A DNA stretch of 6,111 nt from an uncultured Lachnospiraceae bacterium (GCA_947177465.1 CAMWUP010000132.1:1-6111), one strand, 5' to 3'; shown: positions 1 to 6,111, counted from the stretch's first letter. The notes: generated by a model from the sequence alone, not told the origin. A program made the numbers and translations.

Positions 1-1
1 G

Positions 2-757
2 ACCTACCCGGGCGCGGGTGCAGAAAGCCTGACAGATATTCATTTTACGGCGATGAAGGGCGAGACAATCGGCATCATCGGCGGCACGGGTTCCGGAAAG
101 TCTTCGCTGGTGAATTTGATTCCCCGCTTTTATGAGGCGACAGAAGGCAGTGTAAAAATTGACGGCGTTCCCGCTGCGGAATATTCCTTAAAAGCGCTTC
201 GGGCAAAAATCGGCGTGGTGCCGCAGAAGGCGGTGCTCTTTAAGGGAACTATCCGGGAAAATCTGCTGATGGGCAGGGAAGCTTCGGATGGCGAAGAAAA
301 TGCCCTGAAGGCGCGGGAGGCAGAGGACGCTCTGCTGCGTGAGGCGCTGGAGATTTCACAGTCCGCTGAGTTTGTGGACAGCAAACCGGATGGAATGGAA
401 ACGCAGATAAGTCAGGGCGGTAAGAACCTCTCGGGCGGACAGAAGCAGCGGCTTACCATTGCGAGAGCATTGGTAAAGCAGCCTGAGATATTGATATTGG
501 ATGACAGCGCATCGGCGCTGGATTATGCGACGGATTTAAAGCTGCGGCGGGCGATTCACGGCATGAAAAAAGCACCGGTGGTCTTTATTGTGTCTCAGCG
601 TGCTTCGTCTATTTTACATGCGGATAAAATCATCGTGCTGGATGACGGCGAGGTGGCAGGTATGGGAACCCATGAAGAGCTGCTTCGCGGCTGTGAGGTT
701 TATCAGGAGATTTATTATTCCCAATACCCCGATAAAAGAGGGGAGGTGACGGCATAA
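2..757 (+). CDS. ABC exporter half-transporter, C-terminal nucleotide-binding domain (5' truncated by window edge); degenerate-site subunit
   Basis: This is the ATP-binding end of an ABC exporter subunit. The frame is open to the left edge, and codons from base 2 already encode the A-loop region (Thr-Tyr-Pro-Gly), so the true start and the membrane domain lie outside. Residues below are numbered from the internal Met at 53, which is not the start. Walker A is GGTGSGKS (10-17), the Q-loop Gln is 58, the signature LSGGQ is 126-130, Walker B ILILD is 146-150 and the D-loop SALD is 154-157. The catalytic Walker B Glu is Asp151 (GAC, 503-505) and the switch His is Gln182 (CAG, 596-598). In the family this pattern marks the subunit holding the non-hydrolysing site of heterodimeric exporters such as TM287/288 and BmrCD. 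A segment of about 12 extra residues, rich in Glu, Ala and Lys, lies near residues 77-100. The stop overlaps the next start by one base (TAATG), so the two subunits are probably translationally coupled. The substrate, perhaps a drug, peptide or lipid, is unknown. Confidence 0.95.
   Translation, partial: TYPGAGAESLTDIHFTAMKGETIGIIGGTGSGKSSLVNLIPRFYEATEGSVKIDGVPAAEYSLKALRAKIGVVPQKAVLFKGTIRENLLMGREASDGEENALKAREAEDALLREALEISQSAEFVDSKPDGMETQISQGGKNLSGGQKQRLTIARALVKQPEILILDDSASALDYATDLKLRRAIHGMKKAPVVFIVSQRASSILHADKIIVLDDGEVAGMGTHEELLRGCEVYQEIYYSQYPDKRGEVTA
741..749 (+). promoter_or_regulatory. Ribosome binding site for the second ABC subunit
   Basis: GGGAGGTGA lies inside the last codons of the upstream gene, 7-8 bases before the ATG at 757. 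It fits the anti-Shine-Dalgarno consensus well. It supports that start and coupled translation of the two exporter subunits. Confidence 0.8.
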
Positions 758-2556
758 TGGGCAGAAAGACGGACAAGGCAGAAAATAAAAAGCAAAAAGG
801 ACAGCTTGCGACTCTGAAGAAGGTATTCCGTTATATCGGAAAATACTGGTTTTTCCTGATTTGCTCCATTGTGTGCGCGGCAGTGACGGTAACGCTGACC
901 CTGTATATTCCGATACTGACGGGCGACGCCATCGACTATATCATAGAGCCGGGGAAGGTAGACTTTGCGGTTATTTTCGGGATTTTAAAAAGGATGGGAA
1001 TCGTCATTGCATGTACGGCGGTGTCCCAGTGGGTGATGAGCGTGTGCAACAACAAAATCGCATATCATGTGGTGCGCGACATCAGAAGGGACGCATTTGA
1101 ACGGATTCAGATGCTGCCGTTAAAATATCTGGACGCACATCCTTATGGTGAAATTGTGAGCCGCGTCATTGCAGATGTGGACCAGTTTTCGGACGGTCTG
1201 ATTATGGGCTTTACGCAGCTTTTCACAGGCGTGATTACGATTTTAGGAACGCTTCTGTTTATGTTTCGGGAGAATGTGGGAATTACGCTGGTGGTGGTCT
1301 GCATCACGCCGGTAAGTCTTTTCGTGGCGGCATTTATCGCGAGAAGAACCTATAAAATGTTTAAGCTGCAGTCGGAGACAAGGGGCGAGCAGACGGCGCT
1401 GATAGATGAAATGATAGGAAATCAGAAGGTGGTGCAGGCTTTTTCCTACGAGGAAAAGGCGCTGTCCCGTTTTGATGAGATTAACGACAGGCTTGCGCGT
1501 TATTCCTTGCATGCAACCTTCTTTTCGTCCCTGACCAACCCATCGACCAGGTTTGTCAACAGCCTCGTCTACACGGGCGTTTGCGTAGCGGGAGCCTTTT
1601 CCGTTATCAGAGGGCTTGTTACGGGAACCGGAGGCATTTCCGTGGGAACGCTCACCTGCTTTTTAAGCTATGCCAACCAGTATACCAAGCCCTTTAATGA
1701 AATTTCCGGCGTGTTTACAGAGTTTCAGAATGCGCTGGCATGTGCGGCGCGTATTTTTGCACTGATTGAGGAGGAGCCTCAGGTGGAGGAGCCTGCGGAC
1801 GCCCTTGTGCTGCAAAATGTGGAGGGAAGGGTAGAGCTTTCCCATGTGGCGTTTTCGTATGTGCCGGACAGAAAGCTGATAGAGGACTTGAATCTGCGCG
1901 TGGAGAGCGGCAGGCGCGTTGCCATTGTGGGACCTACCGGATGCGGCAAGACTACAATTATCAATCTGCTCATGCGCTTCTACGACGTGGACTCCGGCAG
2001 TATTTCGGTGGACGGCGCCGATATCCGGAAGATAACGAGAAAGAGCCTCAGGGAAAATTACGGCATGGTTTTACAGGAAACATGGCTGAAGTCGGGAACC
2101 GTGCGGGAAAATATTGTGATGGGAAAACCGGACGCCACGGACGAAGAGGTCATTGCTGCGGCAAAGGCGGCGCATTCCCACAGTTTTATCAAGCGTCTGC
2201 CTGAAGGCTACGACACGGTTCTCTCCGAGGACGGGGAAGGACTTTCCCAGGGGCAGAAGCAGCTTCTCTGTATCACCCGCGTTATGCTCTGCCTGCCGCC
2301 CATGCTGATTCTGGATGAGGCGACCTCTTCCATCGATACGAGAACGGAAATCCGGATTCAAAAAGCATTTGCCAAAATGATGGAAGGACGCACCAGCTTT
2401 GTCATCGCACACCGCCTCTCCACGATTGTGGACGCGGATATCATTCTGGTGATGAAGGACGGGCATATCATCGAGCAGGGCAGCCATAAGGAACTGCTTG
2501 CGCAGAACGGTTTTTATGCGGAGTTGTATAACAGCCAGTTTGCGATGAGTGAGTAG
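757..2556 (+). CDS. ABC exporter half-transporter, full-length permease plus ATP-binding subunit; consensus-site partner
   Basis: This 599-residue protein fuses a type IV ABC exporter membrane domain (about residues 25-330) to a nucleotide-binding domain (about 355-599). Its length matches the usual near 600. Hydrophobic segments lie near 31-52, 70-94, 148-170, 174-195, 265-286 and 295-312, giving the expected six helices. In the ATPase part the A-loop Tyr is 368, Walker A GPTGCGKT is 392-399, the Q-loop Gln is 440, Walker B MLILD is 516-520 with catalytic Glu521, the D-loop SSID is 524-527 and the switch His is 552. The signature motif is LSQGQ (496-500) rather than LSGGQ. The catalytic residues are therefore intact here, while the altered signature would face the degenerate Walker motifs of the upstream subunit. 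The start overlaps the upstream stop and has a strong ribosome binding site. It acts in the cytoplasmic membrane as an exporter heterodimer, similar in role to BmrD or TM288. The substrate cannot be read from the sequence. Confidence 0.96.
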   Translation: MGRKTDKAENKKQKGQLATLKKVFRYIGKYWFFLICSIVCAAVTVTLTLYIPILTGDAIDYIIEPGKVDFAVIFGILKRMGIVIACTAVSQWVMSVCNNKIAYHVVRDIRRDAFERIQMLPLKYLDAHPYGEIVSRVIADVDQFSDGLIMGFTQLFTGVITILGTLLFMFRENVGITLVVVCITPVSLFVAAFIARRTYKMFKLQSETRGEQTALIDEMIGNQKVVQAFSYEEKALSRFDEINDRLARYSLHATFFSSLTNPSTRFVNSLVYTGVCVAGAFSVIRGLVTGTGGISVGTLTCFLSYANQYTKPFNEISGVFTEFQNALACAARIFALIEEEPQVEEPADALVLQNVEGRVELSHVAFSYVPDRKLIEDLNLRVESGRRVAIVGPTGCGKTTIINLLMRFYDVDSGSISVDGADIRKITRKSLRENYGMVLQETWLKSGTVRENIVMGKPDATDEEVIAAAKAAHSHSFIKRLPEGYDTVLSEDGEGLSQGQKQLLCITRVMLCLPPMLILDEATSSIDTRTEIRIQKAFAKMMEGRTSFVIAHRLSTIVDADIILVMKDGHIIEQGSHKELLAQNGFYAELYNSQFAMSE

Positions 2557-2595
2557 GAAAATAAAGGTGAAATCCGGTAAACATAGTGATAAAAG

Positions 2596-2631
2596 AAATC
2601 TCTCTGAAATGTTATTTTCAGGGAGATTTTT
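2596..2631 (+). terminator. Rho-independent terminator of the ABC exporter operon
   Basis: An inverted repeat pairs 2596-2609 with 2616-2629: 14 pairs with one G-U wobble (2603 with 2622) around a six-base loop TGTTAT. It ends in a T-run at 2627-2631. It sits 40 bases after the exporter stop codon. A-rich sequence on the left side (2591-2598) means it could also terminate the opposite strand, though no convergent gene is visible here. The T-run is short and partly inside the stem, which lowers certainty a little. Confidence 0.8.
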
Positions 2632-2691
2632 GCATGTTATTTCAATTTGCGCAAAACGCTATGGCATCGTGTTTTGGAGTATGGGATACTG

Positions 2692-2697
2692 TATAAA
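2692..2697 (+). promoter_or_regulatory. Possible -10 element for the first lipoprotein gene
   Basis: TATAAA matches five of six bases of the sigma-A -10 consensus, but no convincing -35 box is seen; the best is TGTTTT at 2670-2675, 16 bases upstream. If real, transcription would begin near 2704, which excludes the ATG codons at 2700 and 2703 and leaves the ATG at 2721 with a short leader. The position after a terminator makes some promoter here likely. Confidence 0.35.
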
Positions 2698-2704
2698 AGA
2701 TGAT

Positions 2705-2709
2705 GGGAG
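2705..2709 (+). promoter_or_regulatory. Ribosome binding site deciding the start at 2721
   Basis: GGGAG lies 11 bases before the ATG at 2721, a slightly long but workable spacing. The in-frame ATGs at 2700 and 2703 have only a weak AAAAG before them, so this site favours the later start. Confidence 0.45.
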
Positions 2710-2720
2710 ATTTTTGTCAT

Positions 2721-3572
2721 ATGTACACATTGCGGCGCTGTATCGCGTTCATTTTTATCATAGGTATTTTATTTGTTGTGATGTCCGGCTGTGGGGCAAA
2801 GAAGGAAGAAGCTTCTTATGAGGAAAGGCGGCACATGCCGCTGAATGGAGAACTTTCCATGGAAGCGATGGAATTTGTGGGAGCTGACCCAGGAAGTGCG
2901 GATTTGGTCAGTTTTTCTTATTTGTCAGAAGATATGCAGATTTCTCTATGTGTAGACGACAGATATGAATCGGCAAGGGTAAGCATACAGGGAGAAGAGT
3001 ACGATTTTTCTTTTGCAGGTTACAGTCCGCAGGGAGCGGAGCCGCCGGAAATCTGCCTGATAGATGTGAATGGAGACGGTATCCTTGATGTGTTGTTGCG
3101 CGGCGAGGCTTACCGCACGGAAATCCGGCAGGATGTGTATCTTTCCAATGGTGAGGGAGGATACAGAGAGCTTGGGGATGTGACATGGCGCGGCTGGGAA
3201 TCTTTACAGGAATTCCCATTTACCGTAACCTACGAGGACGATTACTGGATACATATTGAAATGCCGCAGTATGGTATTGACAGGAAGGAGGAGATGCACA
3301 CTTCCTTTCAAGAACAGGTTGAGGAACTGGGGATTTATGATGAGACGGGAAAGGTGACGGAATATGGACGCACAGCATGGAGTGTCGACACACTGCAAAG
3401 TCAGGCGGTAAGGTATATGGAGGAACATGGTACTGTTACTCTGCGCTATGAGGCACAGGTAGCTTCCGGCTACAGTGAGTATGGACTGGGCTGGTGCTTT
3501 GTATTTCTTTATGATATCACGGATTCCGGTTATGTGCTGACGTCTGTTGCATTGGAGCGGTTTGATTATTGA
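2721..3572 (+). CDS. Lipoprotein of unknown function with a DxNxDGxxD calcium-loop-like motif
   Basis: I do not recognise this family. The reading frame extends to an ATG at 2700 (290 residues). I prefer the ATG at 2721 (283 residues), because it gives a standard signal peptide and has a ribosome binding site. From that start residues 5-6 are Arg-Arg, a hydrophobic core runs to about residue 20, and a lipobox MSGC ends at Cys24, so the protein should be lipid-anchored outside the membrane. The mature part is acidic. Residues 115-123 read DVNGDGILD (from base 3063), the spacing of EF-hand, dockerin and FG-GAP/VCBS-type calcium loops, followed by a strand-rich stretch with a Ser-Asn-Gly-Glu-Gly-Gly turn. 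Only one such loop is seen, so a full propeller is not supported. The C-terminal region contains a long hydrophilic segment and ends in a hydrophobic strand pattern. It lies 62 bases upstream of another lipoprotein gene and may be co-transcribed with it. Calcium binding is an inference. Confidence 0.88.
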   Translation: MYTLRRCIAFIFIIGILFVVMSGCGAKKEEASYEERRHMPLNGELSMEAMEFVGADPGSADLVSFSYLSEDMQISLCVDDRYESARVSIQGEEYDFSFAGYSPQGAEPPEICLIDVNGDGILDVLLRGEAYRTEIRQDVYLSNGEGGYRELGDVTWRGWESLQEFPFTVTYEDDYWIHIEMPQYGIDRKEEMHTSFQEQVEELGIYDETGKVTEYGRTAWSVDTLQSQAVRYMEEHGTVTLRYEAQVASGYSEYGLGWCFVFLYDITDSGYVLTSVALERFDY

Positions 3573-3594
3573 GGGGGTGGTACGACCGCCCCTC
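3571..3594 (+). other. GC-rich hairpin directly at the stop codon of the first lipoprotein gene
   Basis: GAGGGG (3571-3576) pairs with CCCCTC (3589-3594). A further GGT/ACC pairing (3579-3581 with 3585-3587) closes a three-base loop, with a small internal loop between the two helices. The sequence after it, ATAAGTTTAG, has no real T-run, so this is a weak or partial terminator at best. It may instead stabilise the mRNA 3' end or set the ratio between the two neighbouring genes. Confidence 0.45.
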
Positions 3595-3621
3595 ATAAGT
3601 TTAGAGAGATATCAAGATAGA

Positions 3622-3626
3622 AAGGA
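3622..3626 (+). promoter_or_regulatory. Ribosome binding site for the solute-binding lipoprotein gene
   Basis: AAGGA sits eight bases before the ATG at 3635. A second ATG at 3631 is out of frame and reaches a stop after four codons, so the site supports the start at 3635. Confidence 0.7.
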
Positions 3627-3634
3627 AAACATGC

Positions 3635-5668
3635 ATGAAAAATAAAAGGTGGATTTGTATGCTTTTGTCCGCCGTTACGCTGCTTGCAGGCTGCGGCAGC
3701 AAGGGCAGCGGGCGGCCTGCAGAAAACAGCGGCAGCATGGAAAGCGGTGTACAGACAGGAGATATTTCGGACGCTGCAGCCATAGAACGCATGATGGCGG
3801 ATGGGATTTATGATCTTGAAATGCAGGAGGAAAAGCTGGCATCTCCCATACAGGCGGGGGAGGTTTTCCTTGGAGCGCAGTATTATAACGGAGAGCGAAT
3901 CTGGTATATCGGGAATGAGGAAGGACAGGTATTCTGCTACTATGAGGAGCAGGGCGAACGGGAGCTTCTTCTAGAGGAAGTGCAGTCAACCCGCAGGAGC
4001 GCAGGGTGTAAGTGGTGCAGGGACGGGGAGCGCTTTTATATATTGAATGGTATTTCACTGCTGGTGCTGAATACAGACGGGGAAAAGGCATATGAAGTCA
4101 AGACGGAAGAAAGCATAAGGGATATCAGTCTGTCCAAAGAGGGCGATGTTATTCTGGTAACAGAAAACAGAAGCAGGTATGATTATGTGTTGAAAACCAT
4201 GAATCCAAAGACGGGGGCACTGTCAGGCAATTACGCACTTTCGGACTGCTTCGGCATAGCTGAGGGAGCGGCAAAGGGCGTTCTGGTGATAGACTTCACA
4301 GGGGTATATGATTTGGATGTCGGAAGCGGGGAAAAAATCTGGTATATGAGGTGGAGCGGCACTTCTTACAGCCCTAATATAAACAGCAATTTTTTTTATA
4401 CTTTTAAAATATCAGAGGATGGCGGCATGGAGATGCTGCAGGGAAGAACGCCGCAAGAAGATTTTTATACAGTAGGGATAAGGATAATAAATCCGGATGA
4501 AATGGATAAAATCCCGCTGGTGTTCAGGGTGGTATACGCGAGCAGCGGGCTGAAGCTGCTGGTGGCAAGGTTCAATCAGCAAAGTCAGGAATACCATGTG
4601 TTTTTGCAGGACAGGAACGGTGAGGTTTATGGAGACTTTGTGACGCGCACCGATATGGAAATTGCCACGGGAAAAGGACCGGATATGTTTGAAGACGATG
4701 TGGTATCGGATATCTATGCGCTTGCCGCAAAAGGGGCGCTGGAAAATCTGGAACCTTATTTTGCACAGAGCACAATTGACAGGAGCGATTATTATCCGGC
4801 AGCATTTCAAAATTTCGACAGGGAAGAAGGGCTTTACAGCGTCGGATATGAAATGTGTGCAGACACCATGTACATCAGGGAAGAACTGACGGGTGGCAGC
4901 CGGCAGATTGAACTGGCAGCTCTTTTAGACAATATGGAACGCTATGATGGACAGATGATTTTTAATTCCACAGATGATTATACGTCTGATGCACTGCTGC
5001 GGTATTTTTTTTGGATATCTGAAGATTTCTATGGCATGGTGGACTGGGAACAGAAAAACTGCAATTTCAGCGGGGAACTATGGGAGAAAATACTGAGGGT
5101 TTCTAAAGAATACGGCATGACGGAGAGGAACAGAGAATGGGAGGAAGCCGCTTATCCTGTAAGCACGTGGGGGTTTTCGAGCTTTGCAGCATATGATGCG
5201 TACGCCACGCAGGAAGAAATGGTGATGGTCGGATACCCTGCAGAAGACGGTATGGCAAGCTGCCTGAGGATGCACCATATTGCCATGAATGCCGACTCCG
5301 CAAACAAGGAGGGGGTGTGGCAGTTTATACGATTTTTGCTGGAAGAAGAGAACCAGAAGCTTGTGCTGTCGGACCATCTTCTGCCCGTGCATGCGGAAGT
5401 GCTGTCAGACAGTGTCAATGAGGACAGCGGACGGGATTACAGGACGATTATACAGGGCAGGGAAGTGGAGGTTATCATTTCACAGGAAATGCTGGACAGA
5501 TTTTGGGAATGTCTGGATAATGCGAAGCTTGTACCCCACAGGACAGAGCAGGTTCTTGCTATTGTACGGGAGGAAGCAGAGCTTTATTTTACGGGAGATA
5601 AAAGCATAGAAGAAATCAGTGATATCATAGAAAACAGGGTCAGGCTTTACCTTGCGGAGCAGGAGTAG
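3635..5668 (+). CDS. Lipoprotein: N-terminal propeller-like region fused to a family 1 extracellular solute-binding protein
   Basis: This 677-residue protein begins with a lipoprotein signal peptide: Lys-Asn-Lys-Arg, a hydrophobic core, then lipobox LAGC with Cys20. A Gly/Ser-rich linker follows to about residue 55. Residues 75-290 contain repeated strand-turn-strand units with Asp/Asn-Gly turns (NGERIWYIG at 85-93, DGERFYILN at 130-138 and similar), the look of a WD40- or PQQ-like beta-propeller. This part is a fold inference. From about 305 to the end it resembles family 1 solute-binding proteins of sugar ABC importers. Evidence is the ATGKGPDMF block (344-352), then KGALENLEPY (366-375), the EEGLYSVGY strand (397-405), and a helical tail with YFTGDKSIEEISDII (651-665). 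Typical members are 400-450 residues, so roughly 250 residues are added in front. No permease or ATPase gene adjoins it. It is probably anchored outside the membrane as a ligand-capture or sensing protein; the ligand is unknown. The next gene is a tandem paralogue. Confidence 0.92.
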   Translation: MKNKRWICMLLSAVTLLAGCGSKGSGRPAENSGSMESGVQTGDISDAAAIERMMADGIYDLEMQEEKLASPIQAGEVFLGAQYYNGERIWYIGNEEGQVFCYYEEQGERELLLEEVQSTRRSAGCKWCRDGERFYILNGISLLVLNTDGEKAYEVKTEESIRDISLSKEGDVILVTENRSRYDYVLKTMNPKTGALSGNYALSDCFGIAEGAAKGVLVIDFTGVYDLDVGSGEKIWYMRWSGTSYSPNINSNFFYTFKISEDGGMEMLQGRTPQEDFYTVGIRIINPDEMDKIPLVFRVVYASSGLKLLVARFNQQSQEYHVFLQDRNGEVYGDFVTRTDMEIATGKGPDMFEDDVVSDIYALAAKGALENLEPYFAQSTIDRSDYYPAAFQNFDREEGLYSVGYEMCADTMYIREELTGGSRQIELAALLDNMERYDGQMIFNSTDDYTSDALLRYFFWISEDFYGMVDWEQKNCNFSGELWEKILRVSKEYGMTERNREWEEAAYPVSTWGFSSFAAYDAYATQEEMVMVGYPAEDGMASCLRMHHIAMNADSANKEGVWQFIRFLLEEENQKLVLSDHLLPVHAEVLSDSVNEDSGRDYRTIIQGREVEVIISQEMLDRFWECLDNAKLVPHRTEQVLAIVREEAELYFTGDKSIEEISDIIENRVRLYLAEQE

Positions 5669-5745
5669 GACGTAAAAAGGTCGCAGCAGCAATCTGCAAA
5701 ATTTCGCAGCTTCATTTTGACGCATTATGGAATAACAGAAAAAGT

Positions 5746-5756
5746 TATGATAAAAT
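5746..5756 (+). promoter_or_regulatory. Extended -10 promoter of the third lipoprotein gene
   Basis: TATGATAAAAT contains a TRTG element, one spacer base and TAAAAT, which matches five of six consensus -10 bases. This is the Gram-positive extended -10 form that needs little -35 sequence; no good -35 at 17 bases is visible. Transcription would start near 5763, just ahead of the ribosome binding site. The AT-rich stretch 5711-5760 also fits a promoter. Confidence 0.55.
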
Positions 5757-5771
5757 AGAGAAAATGTGTGA

Positions 5772-5781
5772 AAGGATGTGA
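5772..5781 (+). promoter_or_regulatory. Ribosome binding site for the third lipoprotein gene
   Basis: AAGGATGTGA matches AAGGAGGTGA at nine of ten positions and ends seven bases before the ATG at 5789. It fixes the start of a gene that runs off the window. Confidence 0.75.
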
Positions 5782-5788
5782 GCTGATT

Positions 5789-6111
5789 ATGAAAAAGAAA
5801 ATTGGAATTTGTTTGTTTTTGTCTTCGATTTTGCTGATTACAGGCTGTGGCGGTAAGGGTGGCAATGCTGCCGGCAACACGGCAGACCAGCAGGAAAAGT
5901 TGTATGATATCGAAGTCACGGAGCAAACGACAGAACTGCCTTTGCAGGCGGGGGAGGGGATGCGTGGTGCGCAGTATTTTGATGGGGAAAGAATTTGTTT
6001 TTTTGGAAATTATAGCGGGCAGGTGTATTGTTATCACGAGGAGAAGGGAGAACGTGAACTGTTTTTGGAGCATATACCGGCTGCCTGCATAGGACACACG
6101 CCGTACAGGAC
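5789..6111 (+). CDS. Lipoprotein, paralogue of the upstream gene (3' truncated by window edge)
   Basis: The frame is open from the ATG at 5789 to the right edge, giving the first 107 residues. The N-terminus has Lys-Lys-Lys, a hydrophobic core and a lipobox ITGC with Cys20, the same Cys position as in the upstream gene. A Gly/Ala/Asn-rich linker follows. Residues 38-96 align without gaps to residues 58-116 of the upstream protein, with 33 of 59 identical by my count, including LQAGE/IQAGE, GAQY, GERI, CY and GEREL blocks. After that point the two diverge. The gene therefore very likely encodes another propeller-like lipoprotein. Whether it also carries the solute-binding domain cannot be seen. 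The 120-base gap before it holds its own promoter and ribosome binding site, so it may be expressed apart from the upstream copy. Tandem duplication followed by divergence is the simplest origin. Confidence 0.9.
   Translation, partial: MKKKIGICLFLSSILLITGCGGKGGNAAGNTADQQEKLYDIEVTEQTTELPLQAGEGMRGAQYFDGERICFFGNYSGQVYCYHEEKGERELFLEHIPAACIGHTPYR

Noticed and set aside
500..598. Asp for Glu and Gln for His in the first ATPase as signs of a decaying gene
   Set aside because: The frame is intact and both changes are the regular ones in degenerate-site subunits of heterodimeric exporters, so it is functional rather than a pseudogene.
2071..2487. Minus-strand frame of 138 codons opposite the exporter ATPase domain
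   Set aside because: It mirrors the conserved Walker B and signature region of a clear gene, and its composition looks like a shadow.
2700..2720. ATG at 2700 as start of the first lipoprotein
   Set aside because: It would add seven residues including an Asp before the signal peptide and has no good ribosome binding site. It would also lie upstream of the transcription start expected from the possible -10 box.
2549..2821. 90-codon plus-strand frame overlapping the exporter 3' end and the first lipoprotein
   Set aside because: It reads straight through the terminator hairpin and overlaps the lipoprotein signal peptide in another frame. The product has no domain signs, and no good ribosome binding site precedes it.
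3631..3645. ATG at 3631 just before the start of the solute-binding lipoprotein
   Set aside because: It is out of frame and stops after four codons; the ribosome binding site spacing suits the ATG at 3635.
5694..5709. CTGC/GCAG pairing as a terminator after the solute-binding lipoprotein
   Set aside because: Only four base pairs with an eight-base loop and no T-run follow, so it is too weak to call.
5717..5751. TTGACG (5717-5722) as -35 box with TATGAT (5746-5751) as -10
   Set aside because: The spacing is 23 bases, too long for a sigma-A promoter. The extended -10 reading of the same region is better.
5480..6097. Long minus-strand reading frame of 205 codons across the gap between the two paralogues
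   Set aside because: It lies opposite two well-supported lipoprotein genes and the promoter region between them. Its translation is a low-complexity mix with no recognisable motif, typical of antisense shadow frames.

Overview
The window looks like chromosome of a gut-type Firmicute, most likely a Lachnospiraceae or related Clostridia member. The reasons are intermediate GC content, strong AGGAGG-type ribosome binding sites, a Gram-positive extended -10 promoter, an asymmetric two-gene ABC exporter typical of Firmicutes, and several lipoproteins with classical lipoboxes. All genes lie on the + strand. The genus cannot be fixed from the sequence alone.

Left part (1-2556): the 3' end of one ABC exporter half-transporter, cut by the window edge, overlaps by one base a complete 599-residue half-transporter. 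Together they form a heterodimeric type IV exporter with one catalytically degenerate ATP site and one consensus site. The degenerate site combines Asp in place of the Walker B Glu and Gln in place of the switch His in the first protein with an LSQGQ signature in the second. A strong hairpin with a short T-run (2596-2631) closes this operon.

Right part (2632-6111): three consecutive lipoprotein genes. The first is a 283-residue lipoprotein of unknown function with one DxNxDGxxD calcium-loop-like motif. The second is a 677-residue lipoprotein whose C-terminal half is a family 1 extracellular solute-binding protein and whose N-terminal half appears to be a beta-propeller-like module. The third, cut by the right edge, is a tandem paralogue of the second. 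Just after its signal peptide, 33 of 59 residues match the second gene without gaps. It appears to have its own promoter.

No ABC permease, sensor kinase or regulator accompanies the lipoproteins inside the window. Whether they are orphan sugar-capture proteins, sensors or part of a larger lipoprotein array depends on what lies to the right. The exporter and the lipoproteins are probably separate transcription units without a shared function. No tRNA, rRNA, CRISPR array, insertion sequence or attachment site was seen. No non-coding stretch exceeds about 170 bases.
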